A stretch of 64,000 bases of DNA from Glaesserella parasuis (GCF_002015085.1 NZ_MUXW01000005.1:62001-126000), one strand, 5' to 3'; positions 12,021 to 21,367 are shown, counted from the stretch's first letter. Program-made: numbers and translations. The notes: a model not told the origin generated them from the sequence alone.

Positions 12021-13481
12021 TTAAATTTGTTTGCTCAACTCAATAAACACCCTATGTTTATCATAGCTATAAAGAACGTGGTTACTTTGCGTTTTAGTAA
12101 AATTGTAGGTTAAACGAGGAGTGATCCCCCATAAATGCACGGCACGATGCCAAATTGATGCATTGAAGCCATATTCTTTATTACGTTGAATAATGCGGAA
12201 AATCGCCTCTTTTTTATAGCGTTTTTGAGCTACACTTACGGAAAGGCGAGTAGAAAACCCTTTGCCCCATTCTTGTCCCCAACCTAAACTAATTCCCCGA
12301 CGGAAAAAGCTATCATCTTTATCACGAGTAGCGGTGCGATTGTAGTTTAAATTTGCAAACCAATATTGGTTTGCATTGGCTAAATAAACTAGCCCACCAG
12401 AGATAAAGTGATAATTGCCATTGAGGTGCAAGCGACTTGCATAGCGTTGTTCGGCATATTCATAGTTAGTGTTGAGTTGCCATTTAGGTGATAACCAATA
12501 GTTTGTTTCAAGGGTTAAACCGCCTGATTTAGAAAAACGTCTTAATGTATCACTTTGATTAGAGCCACCTGCATAAAGTGTTTGTTCCATAAATGGCAAC
12601 AGCCTCAGGTTATATTTTGCATTTTGAAAACCTAGCCCCACACTGCCTCGTAAGCTCATTTCGTTGTATTTTTTATTATCCCAGTAGTATTTGCCGTTGG
12701 TAGCAAGACGTAGTTCATTAAAGAAACCATTTCCCCACGACCATTTTTTACCGAGATCGAAATTAAAACCGACACCTTCTGCCGATTTTCGTTTTGGTGC
12801 GTGCCAGTTGCCGTAGGTTGTTCCTGCTTTCGGTGCATTATTGATATTAGGATCGTTAAGATAAGTCACGCCACCCGAAAACGTCCAACGATCTCGTTGG
12901 TTTATCGCATTAAGATATTGATCGATAAGTTGGGTAATTTCGGGGATAAGCGGTTCAGAACGCAGTTTTTTAAACTGATCTTCTGAAGCCTCTAATTCGT
13001 TATTTTCAAATAGGGCTACCGCAAGTTGTAAACGAACAGGCTGAATATCTGCTTGTTCGGCAAGGATCTGACGATATAACTTGATCGCTTCCGTATATTG
13101 CTGATTTTTCTTTGCCACAATTGCCGATGCCCATTTGGTGAGAATTGGATCGTGAAATTGTGCAGGAAGCTGTTGGTAAATGGGATAAAGCAATTCGACA
13201 TTGTCAATATTACCTTGCATTACCGCAGGCAATAATGCTCTTATCACTAAATCTGGATATTTTACCAACTCTTTTGAAGTCATTGTAATACTACTCTTAT
13301 CCGTTTCCTCCTTAGCGATTTGATGAACCTTAAATTGATGGCTGTGAATGAGGATATCGGCTTTTTCTGCTTGGACTCTATTATCATTTAGATGTTCAGT
13401 AATACTATCCTGAGATAGTTTTGCTATAGAGTAGTTAGCTAAGACTAATAAAAGTGTTGCACTAATAAACGAGTGATTCAT
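12021..13481 (-). CDS. surface lipoprotein assembly modifier (Slam), DUF560 outer-membrane protein
   Basis: 486 residues from the ATG at 13481, which has AGGAA upstream and starts a signal peptide (MNHSFISATLLLVLANYSIA); an in-frame ATG 54 bp upstream is less likely. Residues of about 90-220 are alpha-helical with TPR character (YTEAIKLYRQILAEQ, PVRLQLAVALFENNELEASE). The last 280 residues alternate aromatic strands of an outer-membrane barrel, the DUF560 arrangement of Slam proteins. In Neisseria, Slam moves lipoproteins such as TbpB to the cell surface. Here the gene is divergent from tonB-exbBD-tbpBA across a Fur-like site, so TbpB is the expected client. It ends two bases from convergent rarA. 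Confidence 0.88.
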   Translation of the reverse strand: MNHSFISATLLLVLANYSIAKLSQDSITEHLNDNRVQAEKADILIHSHQFKVHQIAKEETDKSSITMTSKELVKYPDLVIRALLPAVMQGNIDNVELLYPIYQQLPAQFHDPILTKWASAIVAKKNQQYTEAIKLYRQILAEQADIQPVRLQLAVALFENNELEASEDQFKKLRSEPLIPEITQLIDQYLNAINQRDRWTFSGGVTYLNDPNINNAPKAGTTYGNWHAPKRKSAEGVGFNFDLGKKWSWGNGFFNELRLATNGKYYWDNKKYNEMSLRGSVGLGFQNAKYNLRLLPFMEQTLYAGGSNQSDTLRRFSKSGGLTLETNYWLSPKWQLNTNYEYAEQRYASRLHLNGNYHFISGGLVYLANANQYWFANLNYNRTATRDKDDSFFRRGISLGWGQEWGKGFSTRLSVSVAQKRYKKEAIFRIIQRNKEYGFNASIWHRAVHLWGITPRLTYNFTKTQSNHVLYSYDKHRVFIELSKQI

Positions 13482-13591
13482 AACGTTCCTATAAAAGCAT
13501 GAAGCAATGTCAAGACTGTTGATTTTTATTAACAATAACTTAACTGGCGCTTACATTGTTTGAATTAATGTTGTAATTGTCAAACTTATCA

Positions 13592-13610
13592 GATATCATA
13601 TTGATAATGA
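13592..13610. promoter_or_regulatory. Fur-box-like site between slam and tonB
   Basis: GATATCATATTGATAATGA and its flanks contain overlapping GATAAT-like hexamers on both strands (TTGATAATGA on plus, ATTATCAATATGAT on minus). It lies 45-110 bp upstream of both the slam and tonB starts, where iron-dependent repression of a transferrin uptake locus is expected. It is an imperfect match to the 19-bp Fur consensus. Confidence 0.55.
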
Positions 13611-13653
13611 TTTTTATTTGATTACTGGATTTATTCTAATATACTCATATATT

Positions 13654-14421
13654 ATGTTGCAATGGTTTTATAACAGGTTTTATAACATTTCGATTTTTTT
13701 ATCTGTAACTCTTGTTCATATCGGGTTGGCATATATGATTTCACAACTATCTTGGGATAGAGATCTCAATCATTTTGGGGACTTAGAAAATTTACAAATG
13801 GTTGAAGTAAATTTAGGAAGCGAAGAACCCATTGAAGTGAAAAGTGAAAGTGAGCCAGAGGTGACACAAGAGCCAGAGCAAATACTCAGTACAGAAGTAG
13901 CAGATGTTTCACAAGCAGATCTCGTTAAAAAAGAGGAGAAACCTGAAGTAAAAGTGAAAAAAGAGATAAAAAAATCCCCAGAAAAGCTCACCAAAAAAGT
14001 AGAGAAAAAGAAAGTGTTATCGCCTAAAGCACACTCAGATGAAAAAACAAACACAAGCCAAGTTGCCCAAAATCATCAACAAGGAAATCAAAATGGTGTT
14101 GAAGGGAGTAAGTCTGTCACTGGAAACGCCAAAGTAGATGCTTCTCTTGGTGCGGGTTATGGCAATGCAATGCGAGGGCGTTGTTCAGATATTTCTGATG
14201 AATCTGATGATGTAGGCAGTGTGAAATTAAAGGTAACAATAGGAACGAATGGTAAAGCGACAAATGTAGAGATTTTATCTTCTTCAGGTATTAAACGTTT
14301 GGATAATCAAGCAAGCAGAATGGCATCGGGACACACCTACCAGCCTGCCAAAATAAATAATAGTGCAGTGGTAGGCAGTGTGATTTTTAGTATTCATTTT
14401 AAATGTGGGGCAGCAGCCTAA
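13654..14421 (+). CDS. tonB: energy transducer TonB
   Basis: 255 residues from the ATG at 13654; an upstream TTG at 13618 would add 12 residues lying within promoter sequence. One N-terminal membrane anchor (about residues 13-31, ISIFLSVTLVHIGLAYMI) is followed by a Lys/Glu/Pro-rich periplasm-spanning linker (about 60-140). The C-terminal domain has SVKLKVTIGTNGKATNVEIL and the final YQP and FSIHFKC strands. It transmits the proton motive force to outer-membrane receptors. Being first in tonB-exbB-exbD-tbpB-tbpA, it is probably dedicated to the transferrin receptor. Confidence 0.93.
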   Translation: MLQWFYNRFYNISIFLSVTLVHIGLAYMISQLSWDRDLNHFGDLENLQMVEVNLGSEEPIEVKSESEPEVTQEPEQILSTEVADVSQADLVKKEEKPEVKVKKEIKKSPEKLTKKVEKKKVLSPKAHSDEKTNTSQVAQNHQQGNQNGVEGSKSVTGNAKVDASLGAGYGNAMRGRCSDISDESDDVGSVKLKVTIGTNGKATNVEILSSSGIKRLDNQASRMASGHTYQPAKINNSAVVGSVIFSIHFKCGAAA

Positions 14422-14438
14422 ATTATTTGAGGTAATTT

Positions 14439-15107
14439 ATGAATTTAATTCAACTTCTTCAACAACAAGATATTGTACTTTCCATTTCCTTTGGAATTTT
14501 AGTTGTAATGAGTATTTTATCTTGGACTATTATTTTAATTCGTTTAATTAAAATGATTGGTATAAGAAAAAATAACCAACAAAGTTTTAAATTAGTCAAA
14601 TCTGCTGAAAATCTTACTCAAGCAGAGCAATATATTCAAAACAAGCGGTCTGAAATTGCAGATATTTTACAGCTAACTTTTAAACAATGTGAATTATATC
14701 AAGCTAAAGAAAAGAACCATTTATCTCATCAACTTCCATTTAAAGATTTCCTGACATTGCATTTGCGAAATGCCATCACTCAATCGTTGCGTAAATATGA
14801 TGGCGGTTTAGTTGCACTCGCTTCTATTGGTGCAGTTGCGCCGTTTATTGGATTATTTGGCACAGTCTGGGGAATTTTTAATGCACTTATGGATATTAGT
14901 CAGCAAGGGCAAGTCAGTATTGCAACCGTATCTGCCCCTATAGGTGAGGCTTTAGTTGCAACGGCAATGGGATTATTTGTCGCCATTCCTGCGGTGCTTG
15001 CTTATAACTTAATTACTCGCCTTAATCGTAATCTTTCTCAAGATTTAGATCATTACGCAAACGAGTTATTTATCTATTTATTACATCACTATGGAGAAAA
15101 TAAATAA
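14439..15107 (+). CDS. exbB: biopolymer transport protein ExbB
   Basis: 222 residues with three membrane helices: about 16-38, then 127-150 (LVALASIGAVAPFIGLFGTV) and 165-190 (IGEALVATAMGLFVAIPAVL). The conserved GLFGTVWG and EALVATA segments identify MotA/TolQ/ExbB proton-channel proteins; genetic linkage to tonB and tbp separates it from TolQ. It forms the pentameric channel around ExbD in the inner membrane. It starts 17 bases after tonB with GAGG upstream, and its stop overlaps exbD by one base. Confidence 0.95.
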   Translation: MNLIQLLQQQDIVLSISFGILVVMSILSWTIILIRLIKMIGIRKNNQQSFKLVKSAENLTQAEQYIQNKRSEIADILQLTFKQCELYQAKEKNHLSHQLPFKDFLTLHLRNAITQSLRKYDGGLVALASIGAVAPFIGLFGTVWGIFNALMDISQQGQVSIATVSAPIGEALVATAMGLFVAIPAVLAYNLITRLNRNLSQDLDHYANELFIYLLHHYGENK

Positions 15108-15517
15108 TGGCATTTGGAAGTTTTGATAAAAATGAAAATTCGGTAATGTCAGAAATTAATGTCACGCCATTAGTAGATGTAATGTTGGTGTTATTAATTG
15201 TTTTTATGATCACAATGCCTATATTAACGCAATCTATCCCGCTTGAACTACCAACCGCCAATGTTGAGAAAAAAGATGAAGCAAAAGATATTTTCAGGGT
15301 GGCGATTAATCCTACTGGCATTTATTTAGGCGAAAAGCTAGTGAATGAAGAAGAATTAAAACAATCTTTTCTGACAAAATTTCAGGAAAATAAAAATACC
15401 GTTATTGCTATTTCTGCGGATATTTCCGTGGAATATCAACATATCGTGAAAGTCCTTGAATTAGCTCAAAATGTTGGGCTAACCAAAATTGGCTTTATAA
15501 CCCAACCTACAAAATAA
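15107..15517 (+). CDS. exbD: biopolymer transport protein ExbD
   Basis: 136 residues: a short cytoplasmic tail, one membrane helix containing the essential acid (INVTPLVDVMLVLL, Asp about residue 24), and a small periplasmic domain. The protonatable Asp within the helix is characteristic of ExbD/TolR. It works with ExbB and TonB to energise TbpA. The ATG overlaps the exbB stop; tbpB follows after 27 bases. Confidence 0.95.
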   Translation: MAFGSFDKNENSVMSEINVTPLVDVMLVLLIVFMITMPILTQSIPLELPTANVEKKDEAKDIFRVAINPTGIYLGEKLVNEEELKQSFLTKFQENKNTVIAISADISVEYQHIVKVLELAQNVGLTKIGFITQPTK

Positions 15518-15544
15518 ATGCAGTGTTTTATATCGGAGGCAAAT

Positions 15545-17182
15545 ATGCATTTTAAACTTAATCCCTGTGCGTTAGCGTTTACTTCTCTGTTTCTTGTTGC
15601 CTGCTCTGGCGGAAAAGGAAGTTTTGATTTAGAAGATGTTCAGCCTAATAAGACAACGGGCGTGTCTAAAGAAGAGTATCAGGATGTGGAAACCGATAAG
15701 AAAGTAAAAGAACAGTTAGGGGAATTGATGGAACCTGCTTTGGGGTATGTTGTAAAGGTTCCGGTGAGTCAAAGTGGAGCAAGAAGAACGGAAATCTCAA
15801 ATCCAGAAGCAATTACTGATGAAGATCTTAATAAAATACCAAATCACGAGACTATCAAAAGTGTAGCTGATCAAAATTATGGCTGGGTAGTAGATAAAAC
15901 AGCAGATAAAACGATGAAGTATGTTCGTTCTGGTTATGCAATTGATGTAGATCATTATGGTACTCGTGATAAAGGTTATGTGTTTTATAAAGGCATCACT
16001 CCCTCAAAAGAATTACCGCAGGGACCAGTCCTTACCTATCAAGGTGAATGGGATTTTACCTCGGATGCTAATTTAGATGCCAAAAGACCTAATAGTAACC
16101 CTGAATTTAATGGGTATGGTCCAGGGCAGAGAATTGCAACAACATCTGCAAATGCTAAAGGTAGAACCTATACATCTGAATTTGAAGTTGATTTTTCAAC
16201 AAAAAAATTAAAAGGAAAATTAAATAGCAAAACAGCAAATGCAGAATCATTAGAGCGTTACAGTATTGAAGCAGAACTTAAAGGAAATCGTTTTAGAGGT
16301 AAAGCAATAGCCAAAGACACTAGTGATGCAATTTTAGGTAAGTCTTCTGATTATCTTGAAGGTGGTTTCTATGGACCTAAGGCAGAAGAACTTGCAGGAA
16401 AATTTATCACAAATGACAAATCTCTTTTTGCCGTTTTTTCAGCAAAACACAATGGCTCTAATGTTGACACCGTTCGTATTATTGATGCCTCAAAAATTGA
16501 TTTAACTCATTTTAATTCTTCAGAACTTACCAATTTTGGCGATGCTTCCGTTTTAATTATTGATGGGAAAAAAATGGATCTGGCAGGTACCGATTTTAAA
16601 AACAGTAAAACGATTGAGATCAACGGTAAAACAATGGTAGCTGTAGCTTGCTGTAGTAATTTGGAATATATGAAATTTGGTCAATTATGGCAAAAAGAGG
16701 GTGAAACAGCCAAAGATAATAGTTTATTCCTACAAGGTGAACGTACTACAACGGATAAGATGCCAAAAGGCGGAAACTATAAATATATTGGTACTTGGGA
16801 TGCTCAGGTTTCAAAAGAAAATAACTGGGTTGCTACAGCAGATGATGATAGAAAGGCTGGCTATCGCACAGAATTTGATGTTGATTTTGGCAACAAAAAT
16901 TTAAGCGGTAAGTTATTTGATAAAAACGGTGTAAATCCTGTATTTACCGTAGATGCAAAAATTAATGGTAATGGTTTTACCGGAAAAGCTAAAACCTCAG
17001 ATGCTGGCTTCGCTCTAGACTCAGGTAGTTCACGTTATGACAATGTGAAATTTAGCGATGTAGCAGTTAATGGTGGCTTCTATGGTCCAACGGCAGCAGA
17101 GCTTGGCGGACAATTCTTCCATAAATCAGACAATGGCAGTGTAGGTGCTGTCTTTGGTGCAAAACAACAAGTAAAAAAATAA
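15545..17182 (+). CDS. tbpB: transferrin-binding surface lipoprotein TbpB
   Basis: 545 residues from the ATG at 15545, chosen because GGAGG precedes it and it begins the lipoprotein signal; an in-frame ATG at 15518 lacks this. The lipobox is LVAC with Cys at about residue 20. Two homologous lobes are seen, each with a barrel ending in GGFYGP (about residues 275 and 515). The C-lobe, with CCSNLEYMKFGQLW and GGNYKYIGTWDAQ, matches from memory the A. pleuropneumoniae TfbA/TbpB; the N-lobe is the variable part. TbpB captures iron-loaded host transferrin at the surface and hands it to TbpA. Surface export is expected to need the adjacent Slam. Confidence 0.97.
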   Translation: MHFKLNPCALAFTSLFLVACSGGKGSFDLEDVQPNKTTGVSKEEYQDVETDKKVKEQLGELMEPALGYVVKVPVSQSGARRTEISNPEAITDEDLNKIPNHETIKSVADQNYGWVVDKTADKTMKYVRSGYAIDVDHYGTRDKGYVFYKGITPSKELPQGPVLTYQGEWDFTSDANLDAKRPNSNPEFNGYGPGQRIATTSANAKGRTYTSEFEVDFSTKKLKGKLNSKTANAESLERYSIEAELKGNRFRGKAIAKDTSDAILGKSSDYLEGGFYGPKAEELAGKFITNDKSLFAVFSAKHNGSNVDTVRIIDASKIDLTHFNSSELTNFGDASVLIIDGKKMDLAGTDFKNSKTIEINGKTMVAVACCSNLEYMKFGQLWQKEGETAKDNSLFLQGERTTTDKMPKGGNYKYIGTWDAQVSKENNWVATADDDRKAGYRTEFDVDFGNKNLSGKLFDKNGVNPVFTVDAKINGNGFTGKAKTSDAGFALDSGSSRYDNVKFSDVAVNGGFYGPTAAELGGQFFHKSDNGSVGAVFGAKQQVKK

Positions 17183-17195
17183 TAAGGAATTTGCA

Positions 17196-19892
17196 ATGAA
17201 AAATAAATTAAATCTGATTAGCCTTGCTCTTCTTAGCCTCTTTGCCGTACAAAGCTATGCAGAACAAGCGGTACAATTAAACGATGTTTATGTCACAGGT
17301 ACCAAAAAGAAAGCACATAAAAAAGAGAACGAAGTGACAGGCTTAGGGAAAGTAGTGAAAACATCAGATTCTCTTAGTAAGGAGCAAGTATTAGGAATGC
17401 GAGATCTGACTCGCTACGATCCAGGTATTTCTGTGGTAGAACAGGGACGAGGTGCAACGACAGGCTACTCAATTCGCGGGGTAGATCGTAATCGTGTGGG
17501 CTTGGCATTAGACGGTTTGCCACAGATTCAATCCTATGTAAGTCAATATTCACGTTCCTCAAGCGGTGCTATTAATGAAATAGAATACGAAAATCTGCGT
17601 TCGATCCAAATTAGTAAAGGGGCTAGTTCTTCTGAGTTTGGTAGTGGCTCGCTAGGCGGTTCGGTGCAATTCCGTACCAAAGAGGTAAGCGACATTATTA
17701 AGCCAGGGCAATCTTGGGGATTAGATACCAAAAGTGCTTACAGTAGTAAAAATCAACAATGGCTAAACTCACTTGCTTTTGCGGGTAGTCACAATGGCTT
17801 TGATGCTCTTGTGATTTACACTCACCGTGATGGTAAGGAAACGAAAGCTCATAAGGATGCAGAAAGCCGTTCTAAGAGTATTCAGAGAGTGGCTCTCGCA
17901 GATAATAATCCTCAAGGTAGCAATTGGTTTAAAGTTAAGAATGATTGTCCAAGTTTGAACTGCGAGCCACGCCAGCAGGTTGGAGTGTCTTATGATGGTC
18001 AGAAGTATATAACAGAGCAACTCAGTGGTAAAGAATATACAGGTGAAGAACGAGCTTTGCCTGATCCAGTGAAATATAAATCTGATTCTTGGTTGGTTAA
18101 ATTAGGTTATAGCCTTTCACCAAAACATTATGTGGCTGGTGTTTATGAGCATAGCAAGCAACGCTATGATACTCGCGATATGACCTATCCTGCTTATTGG
18201 CAGCTATCAGATTTAAAAAATAGTGATACGTGGTATTCAATGGATAATGCTAAAGGGTTATATCGTGATAATGCTTTAGATGGTGTTGCTATTAACTACT
18301 TTACGGACGGTGTTGTGAAATCATCAAAAGGTTTACGTTGGGCAAAAGCTCGTTTTATTGATGAGTGGCACACTCGTGATCGCTTAGGTGCTTTATATCG
18401 TTATACCAATCAAGATGAAAATCGCCTGATTGATAGTCTATCTTTGAGTTTCGATCAGCAAAAAATTGATTTATCTACCCGCTTGAGAGAGAACAACTGT
18501 TCCGAATATCCAACCGTAGATAAGAATTGCCGTGCAACCCTTGATAAACTTTGGTCTTCCACTAAAAATGAGCAAAGTTCTTATGAAGAAAAACACGACA
18601 CCATTCAGCTATCGTTAGATAAAACCATACAAACCGGATTGGGCAAACATCAATTAAATATGTTATTAGGTTCAGACCGTTTTAATTCCACTTTAAAACG
18701 CCACGAAATTTTGAGTGAGTTTTCCGTGGGAACTTGGCATCGTATCAGTGGTAACGGTTATCAAAATAATCCTTACATCTATGAGCTAAAAGATCAGAAG
18801 ATTTATGCTCAAAATGTCTGTGACTATACTGGCACTATTGCAGGCAGGGCTGATTGTGCTACAAGCAAAATCAAAGGACATAATCACTACATCGCTCTGA
18901 GAGATAATTTTGCCATAACCAAGTATTTGGATATTGGTTTGGGTTACCGTTTCGATAAGCATAAATTCCGTAGCACTCATCGCTGGGCGAATCAAGGCGA
19001 TTATAAAAACAGTGCGTGGAATATTGGCATAGTTGCAAAACCAACGTCATTCCTATCGCTCTCTTATCGAGCATCATCAGGCTTTAGAGTGCCAAGTTTC
19101 CAAGAGCTATTTGGCTTACGCTATGATGGTGCAAGAGCAGGCTCCAGCGATGCTTACCAAAAAACAGAGAAGTTATCTCCTGAAAAATCCTTAAACCAAG
19201 AGGTTGCTGCGACTTTCAAAGGTGATTTTGGTATCGTTGAAGTCAGTTATTTCAAAAATGACTATAAGCAGTTGATTGCTCCAGCAGAAAGAATGCACCA
19301 AACTCAATCAATGATTAACTATTTTAATGTGCAAGATATTAAATTGGACGGCATTAATCTTATTGGTAAGCTAGATTGGAATGGGGTATTTGATAAAATT
19401 CTTGAGGGCATTTACACAACATTAGCTTATAGCAAAATGCGAGTAAAAGAGGTGAAAAATTATCCTGGGTATATGAACATTCGCACTCCATTGTTAGACA
19501 CCATTCAGCCTGCTCGCTATGTTGTAGGTGTGGGATACGATCAGCCAGATGAAAAATGGGGCGTGAATTTGACAATGACACACTCTAGTGGAAAAAATCC
19601 AGATGAGTTAAGAGGTAATGAACAAGTCGGTTTTGCCAATTATGAACGAACTGCCACGAAGAAAAGAACACGTTCTTGGCATACCTTTGACTTAACGGGA
19701 TATATCACCCCTTGGAAACACATAACGGTACGAGCTGGCGTATATAACCTGATGAATTACCGTTACACCACTTGGGAATCCGTACGTCAATCTTCGCTTA
19801 ACGCCATTCACCAGCACACTAATGTGAAAGATTACGCAAGATATGCAGCCCCTGGTAGAAATTATGTCCTTTCAGTAGAGATGAAGTTCTAA
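17196..19892 (+). CDS. tbpA: TonB-dependent transferrin receptor TbpA
   Basis: An 898-residue outer-membrane receptor. Signal peptide to about residue 22 (ending QSYA), TonB-box-like LNDVYVTG, plug domain with SIRGVDRNRVGLALDGLPQ, then a 22-strand-type barrel ending in the C-terminal Phe of YVLSVEMKF. Cysteine pairs lie in extracellular loops (for example CPSLNCEP). TbpA extracts iron from transferrin and imports it using the TonB-ExbB-ExbD system encoded just upstream. It begins 13 bases after tbpB with AAGGA upstream and is last in the operon, followed by a clear terminator. Confidence 0.97.
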   Translation: MKNKLNLISLALLSLFAVQSYAEQAVQLNDVYVTGTKKKAHKKENEVTGLGKVVKTSDSLSKEQVLGMRDLTRYDPGISVVEQGRGATTGYSIRGVDRNRVGLALDGLPQIQSYVSQYSRSSSGAINEIEYENLRSIQISKGASSSEFGSGSLGGSVQFRTKEVSDIIKPGQSWGLDTKSAYSSKNQQWLNSLAFAGSHNGFDALVIYTHRDGKETKAHKDAESRSKSIQRVALADNNPQGSNWFKVKNDCPSLNCEPRQQVGVSYDGQKYITEQLSGKEYTGEERALPDPVKYKSDSWLVKLGYSLSPKHYVAGVYEHSKQRYDTRDMTYPAYWQLSDLKNSDTWYSMDNAKGLYRDNALDGVAINYFTDGVVKSSKGLRWAKARFIDEWHTRDRLGALYRYTNQDENRLIDSLSLSFDQQKIDLSTRLRENNCSEYPTVDKNCRATLDKLWSSTKNEQSSYEEKHDTIQLSLDKTIQTGLGKHQLNMLLGSDRFNSTLKRHEILSEFSVGTWHRISGNGYQNNPYIYELKDQKIYAQNVCDYTGTIAGRADCATSKIKGHNHYIALRDNFAITKYLDIGLGYRFDKHKFRSTHRWANQGDYKNSAWNIGIVAKPTSFLSLSYRASSGFRVPSFQELFGLRYDGARAGSSDAYQKTEKLSPEKSLNQEVAATFKGDFGIVEVSYFKNDYKQLIAPAERMHQTQSMINYFNVQDIKLDGINLIGKLDWNGVFDKILEGIYTTLAYSKMRVKEVKNYPGYMNIRTPLLDTIQPARYVVGVGYDQPDEKWGVNLTMTHSSGKNPDELRGNEQVGFANYERTATKKRTRSWHTFDLTGYITPWKHITVRAGVYNLMNYRYTTWESVRQSSLNAIHQHTNVKDYARYAAPGRNYVLSVEMKF

Positions 19893-19922
19893 CTTTCTAT
19901 AGAGCATAGAATAAATTTGTGT

Positions 19923-19964
19923 AAATACCTGTTTCTGTGATAATACATCTAGATACAGGTATTT
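19923..19964 (+). terminator. terminator of the tonB-tbpA operon
   Basis: Arms AAATACCTGT (19923-19932) and ACAGGTATTT (19955-19964) are complementary and are followed by a T-rich tract, 30 bases past the tbpA stop. Confidence 0.8.
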
Positions 19965-20080
19965 TTATAGGTGAGCAGGAATTCGGCATATTATACGACA
20001 AGTGTTATTGAATCTCTAGGTGATGTAATCCGTCGAGTAATTAAGGAAAGAAATGTATTTCCAATTGATGATGTGACATT

Positions 20081-20088
20081 TTAAATAG
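20081..20088. repeat. 8-bp target site duplication, left copy
   Basis: TTAAATAG directly flanks the left inverted repeat of the element at 20089-20808. The same eight bases recur at 20809-20816. Confidence 0.9.
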
Positions 20089-20808
20089 GGGGCTGTCCTA
20101 GATAACGACTAAAAGCTCTATTTTAGGTTAAAATAACCAAATGAGAAAAAGTCGCCTAAGTCAGCATAAACAAAATAAACTCATTGAGCTGTTTGTGGTA
20201 GGTGTCACTGCTCGAACAGCGGCTGAGTTGGTAAATGTAAATAAAACGACAGCAGCCTATTACTTCTATCGTCTGCGATTGCTTATCTATCAAAACAGCC
20301 CACATATGGAGATGTTTGAAGGTGAAATTGAAGCCGATGAAAGCTATTTTGGCGGCACTCACAAAGGTAAACGAGGTCGTGGAGCTGTGGGTAAAACCGC
20401 TGTATTCGGGCTTTTAAAGCGTGATGGTAAGGTGTATACCGTCGTTGTACCGAATATTCAATCTGCGACACTTTTACCGATTATTCGAGAAAAGGTGAAG
20501 CCTGACAGCATTGTTTACACCGATTTTTATCGAAGCTATGATGTTCTTGATCTGAGTGAGTTTAATCATTTTCGTATCAATCACAGTACTCATTTCGCAG
20601 AAAAACAAAATCATATAAACGGAATTGAGAATTTTTGGAACCAAGCTAAACATCATTTACGCAAGTTTAACGGTATTCCCAAAGCACATTTTGAGTTGTA
20701 TTTGAAGGAATGCGAATGGCGTTTTAATCACAGTAACTTAAAATCTCAAATTTCCATTTTAAAACAATTAGTTAAGGGTAGCTTAAGTTAGTTATCTAGG
20801 ACAGCCCC
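20089..20808 (+). mobile_element. IS1016-like insertion sequence (IS1595 family), complete
   Basis: 720 bp bounded by perfect 18-bp terminal inverted repeats, GGGGCTGTCCTAGATAAC at 20089-20106 and its complement at 20791-20808. It is flanked by an exact 8-bp duplication, the size typical of the IS1595 family. It carries one intact transposase gene and looks like a simple, relatively recent insertion into the IS256-type remnant. Confidence 0.92.
20141..20791 (+). CDS. IS1016-like transposase (IS1595 family)
   Basis: 216 residues. An N-terminal HTH (TARTAAELVNVNKTTAAYYF, about residues 23-42) binds the ends. The catalytic ISXO2-like domain has IEADESYFGG, the glycine/basic GKRGRGAVGK, VYTDFYRSYD, and HINGIENFWNQAK, the acidic residues in order as in the family. 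The frame is intact and its stop reaches the right inverted repeat, so the element could be active. It is clearly related to, but diverged from, the transposase at 61358-62011. Confidence 0.93.
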   Translation: MRKSRLSQHKQNKLIELFVVGVTARTAAELVNVNKTTAAYYFYRLRLLIYQNSPHMEMFEGEIEADESYFGGTHKGKRGRGAVGKTAVFGLLKRDGKVYTVVVPNIQSATLLPIIREKVKPDSIVYTDFYRSYDVLDLSEFNHFRINHSTHFAEKQNHINGIENFWNQAKHHLRKFNGIPKAHFELYLKECEWRFNHSNLKSQISILKQLVKGSLS

Positions 20809-20816
20809 TTAAATAG
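20809..20816. repeat. 8-bp target site duplication, right copy
   Basis: TTAAATAG immediately follows the right inverted repeat and is identical to 20081-20088. Confidence 0.9.
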
Positions 20817-21040
20817 AATAGTTTTTGGCAGATCAGCAAACAAATTTGCCTACTTGCCGCAATTAATGAGGTGGCAAAAATGAAGCATGCTAACTCTAAA
20901 CTAGAAACAGCCAGCTTATTGATTTTGGTGATCGTCTAAGCGACCACCATAAGTTTAAAATGAAGATACTTAGAATTAGAGATAGATGTACAAATAACAG
21001 TGCTTGGATATGCTATCTCAGATATAAATATTTACGCCAT

Positions 21041-21367
21041 CTATAACGCTTCATTCGCTTTTTTAATACTATCATCTGCTCTGCGTGCTTCACCTTTATG
21101 TTTTTGTTTATTTAGCTGGGTTTCAAGTTTTGATTCTACTTCGTTGATAGCTTTATAGAGATCTTCATCGTGTGCTTTTGCAAATAAATCGCCAACAGGG
21201 GTTCCAATAGAAGCCTCAACTTCGTAACCATTTGGTAATTTGTGGATAATAAAGTGAGGGTTAATTAACTGAGTTTGCCATTTATTCAGTTTAGCCAAAC
21301 GCTCCTCAATGTGCGTACGAATTGCAGGAGTCACTTCCATTTGTTTGCTTGAAATATTGATTGTCAT
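21041..21367 (-). CDS. raiA: ribosome-associated translation inhibitor RaiA (YfiA/HPF family)
   Basis: A 108-residue protein that begins [20 protein letters not shown] and has [17 protein letters not shown] and [15 protein letters not shown], near-colinear with E. coli RaiA (113 residues). It binds the 30S decoding region in stationary phase or cold stress and stabilises inactive 70S ribosomes. It stands alone on the minus strand, divergent from the DUF4298 gene; GAGG lies upstream of the ATG. Confidence 0.94.
   Translation of the reverse strand: MTINISSKQMEVTPAIRTHIEERLAKLNKWQTQLINPHFIIHKLPNGYEVEASIGTPVGDLFAKAHDEDLYKAINEVESKLETQLNKQKHKGEARRADDSIKKANEAL

Larger units (their letters stand above)
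19986..20950 (+). pseudogene. IS256-family (mutator) transposase remnant, interrupted by an IS1016-like element
   Basis: Reading from 19986 gives AYYTTSVIESLGDVIRRV and then KERNVFPIDD, the conserved C-terminal region of IS256-family transposases (YTTNAIESLN...RK.FP.DD). The frame stops at 20083 just where the IS1016-like element is inserted. Past that element, a different frame (about 20905-20950) reads QLIDFGDRLSDHH, matching the family's usual end (F.IEFGDRLDGHF). The copy is therefore only the 3' part, frameshifted, and then split. It cannot make transposase. Confidence 0.7.
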
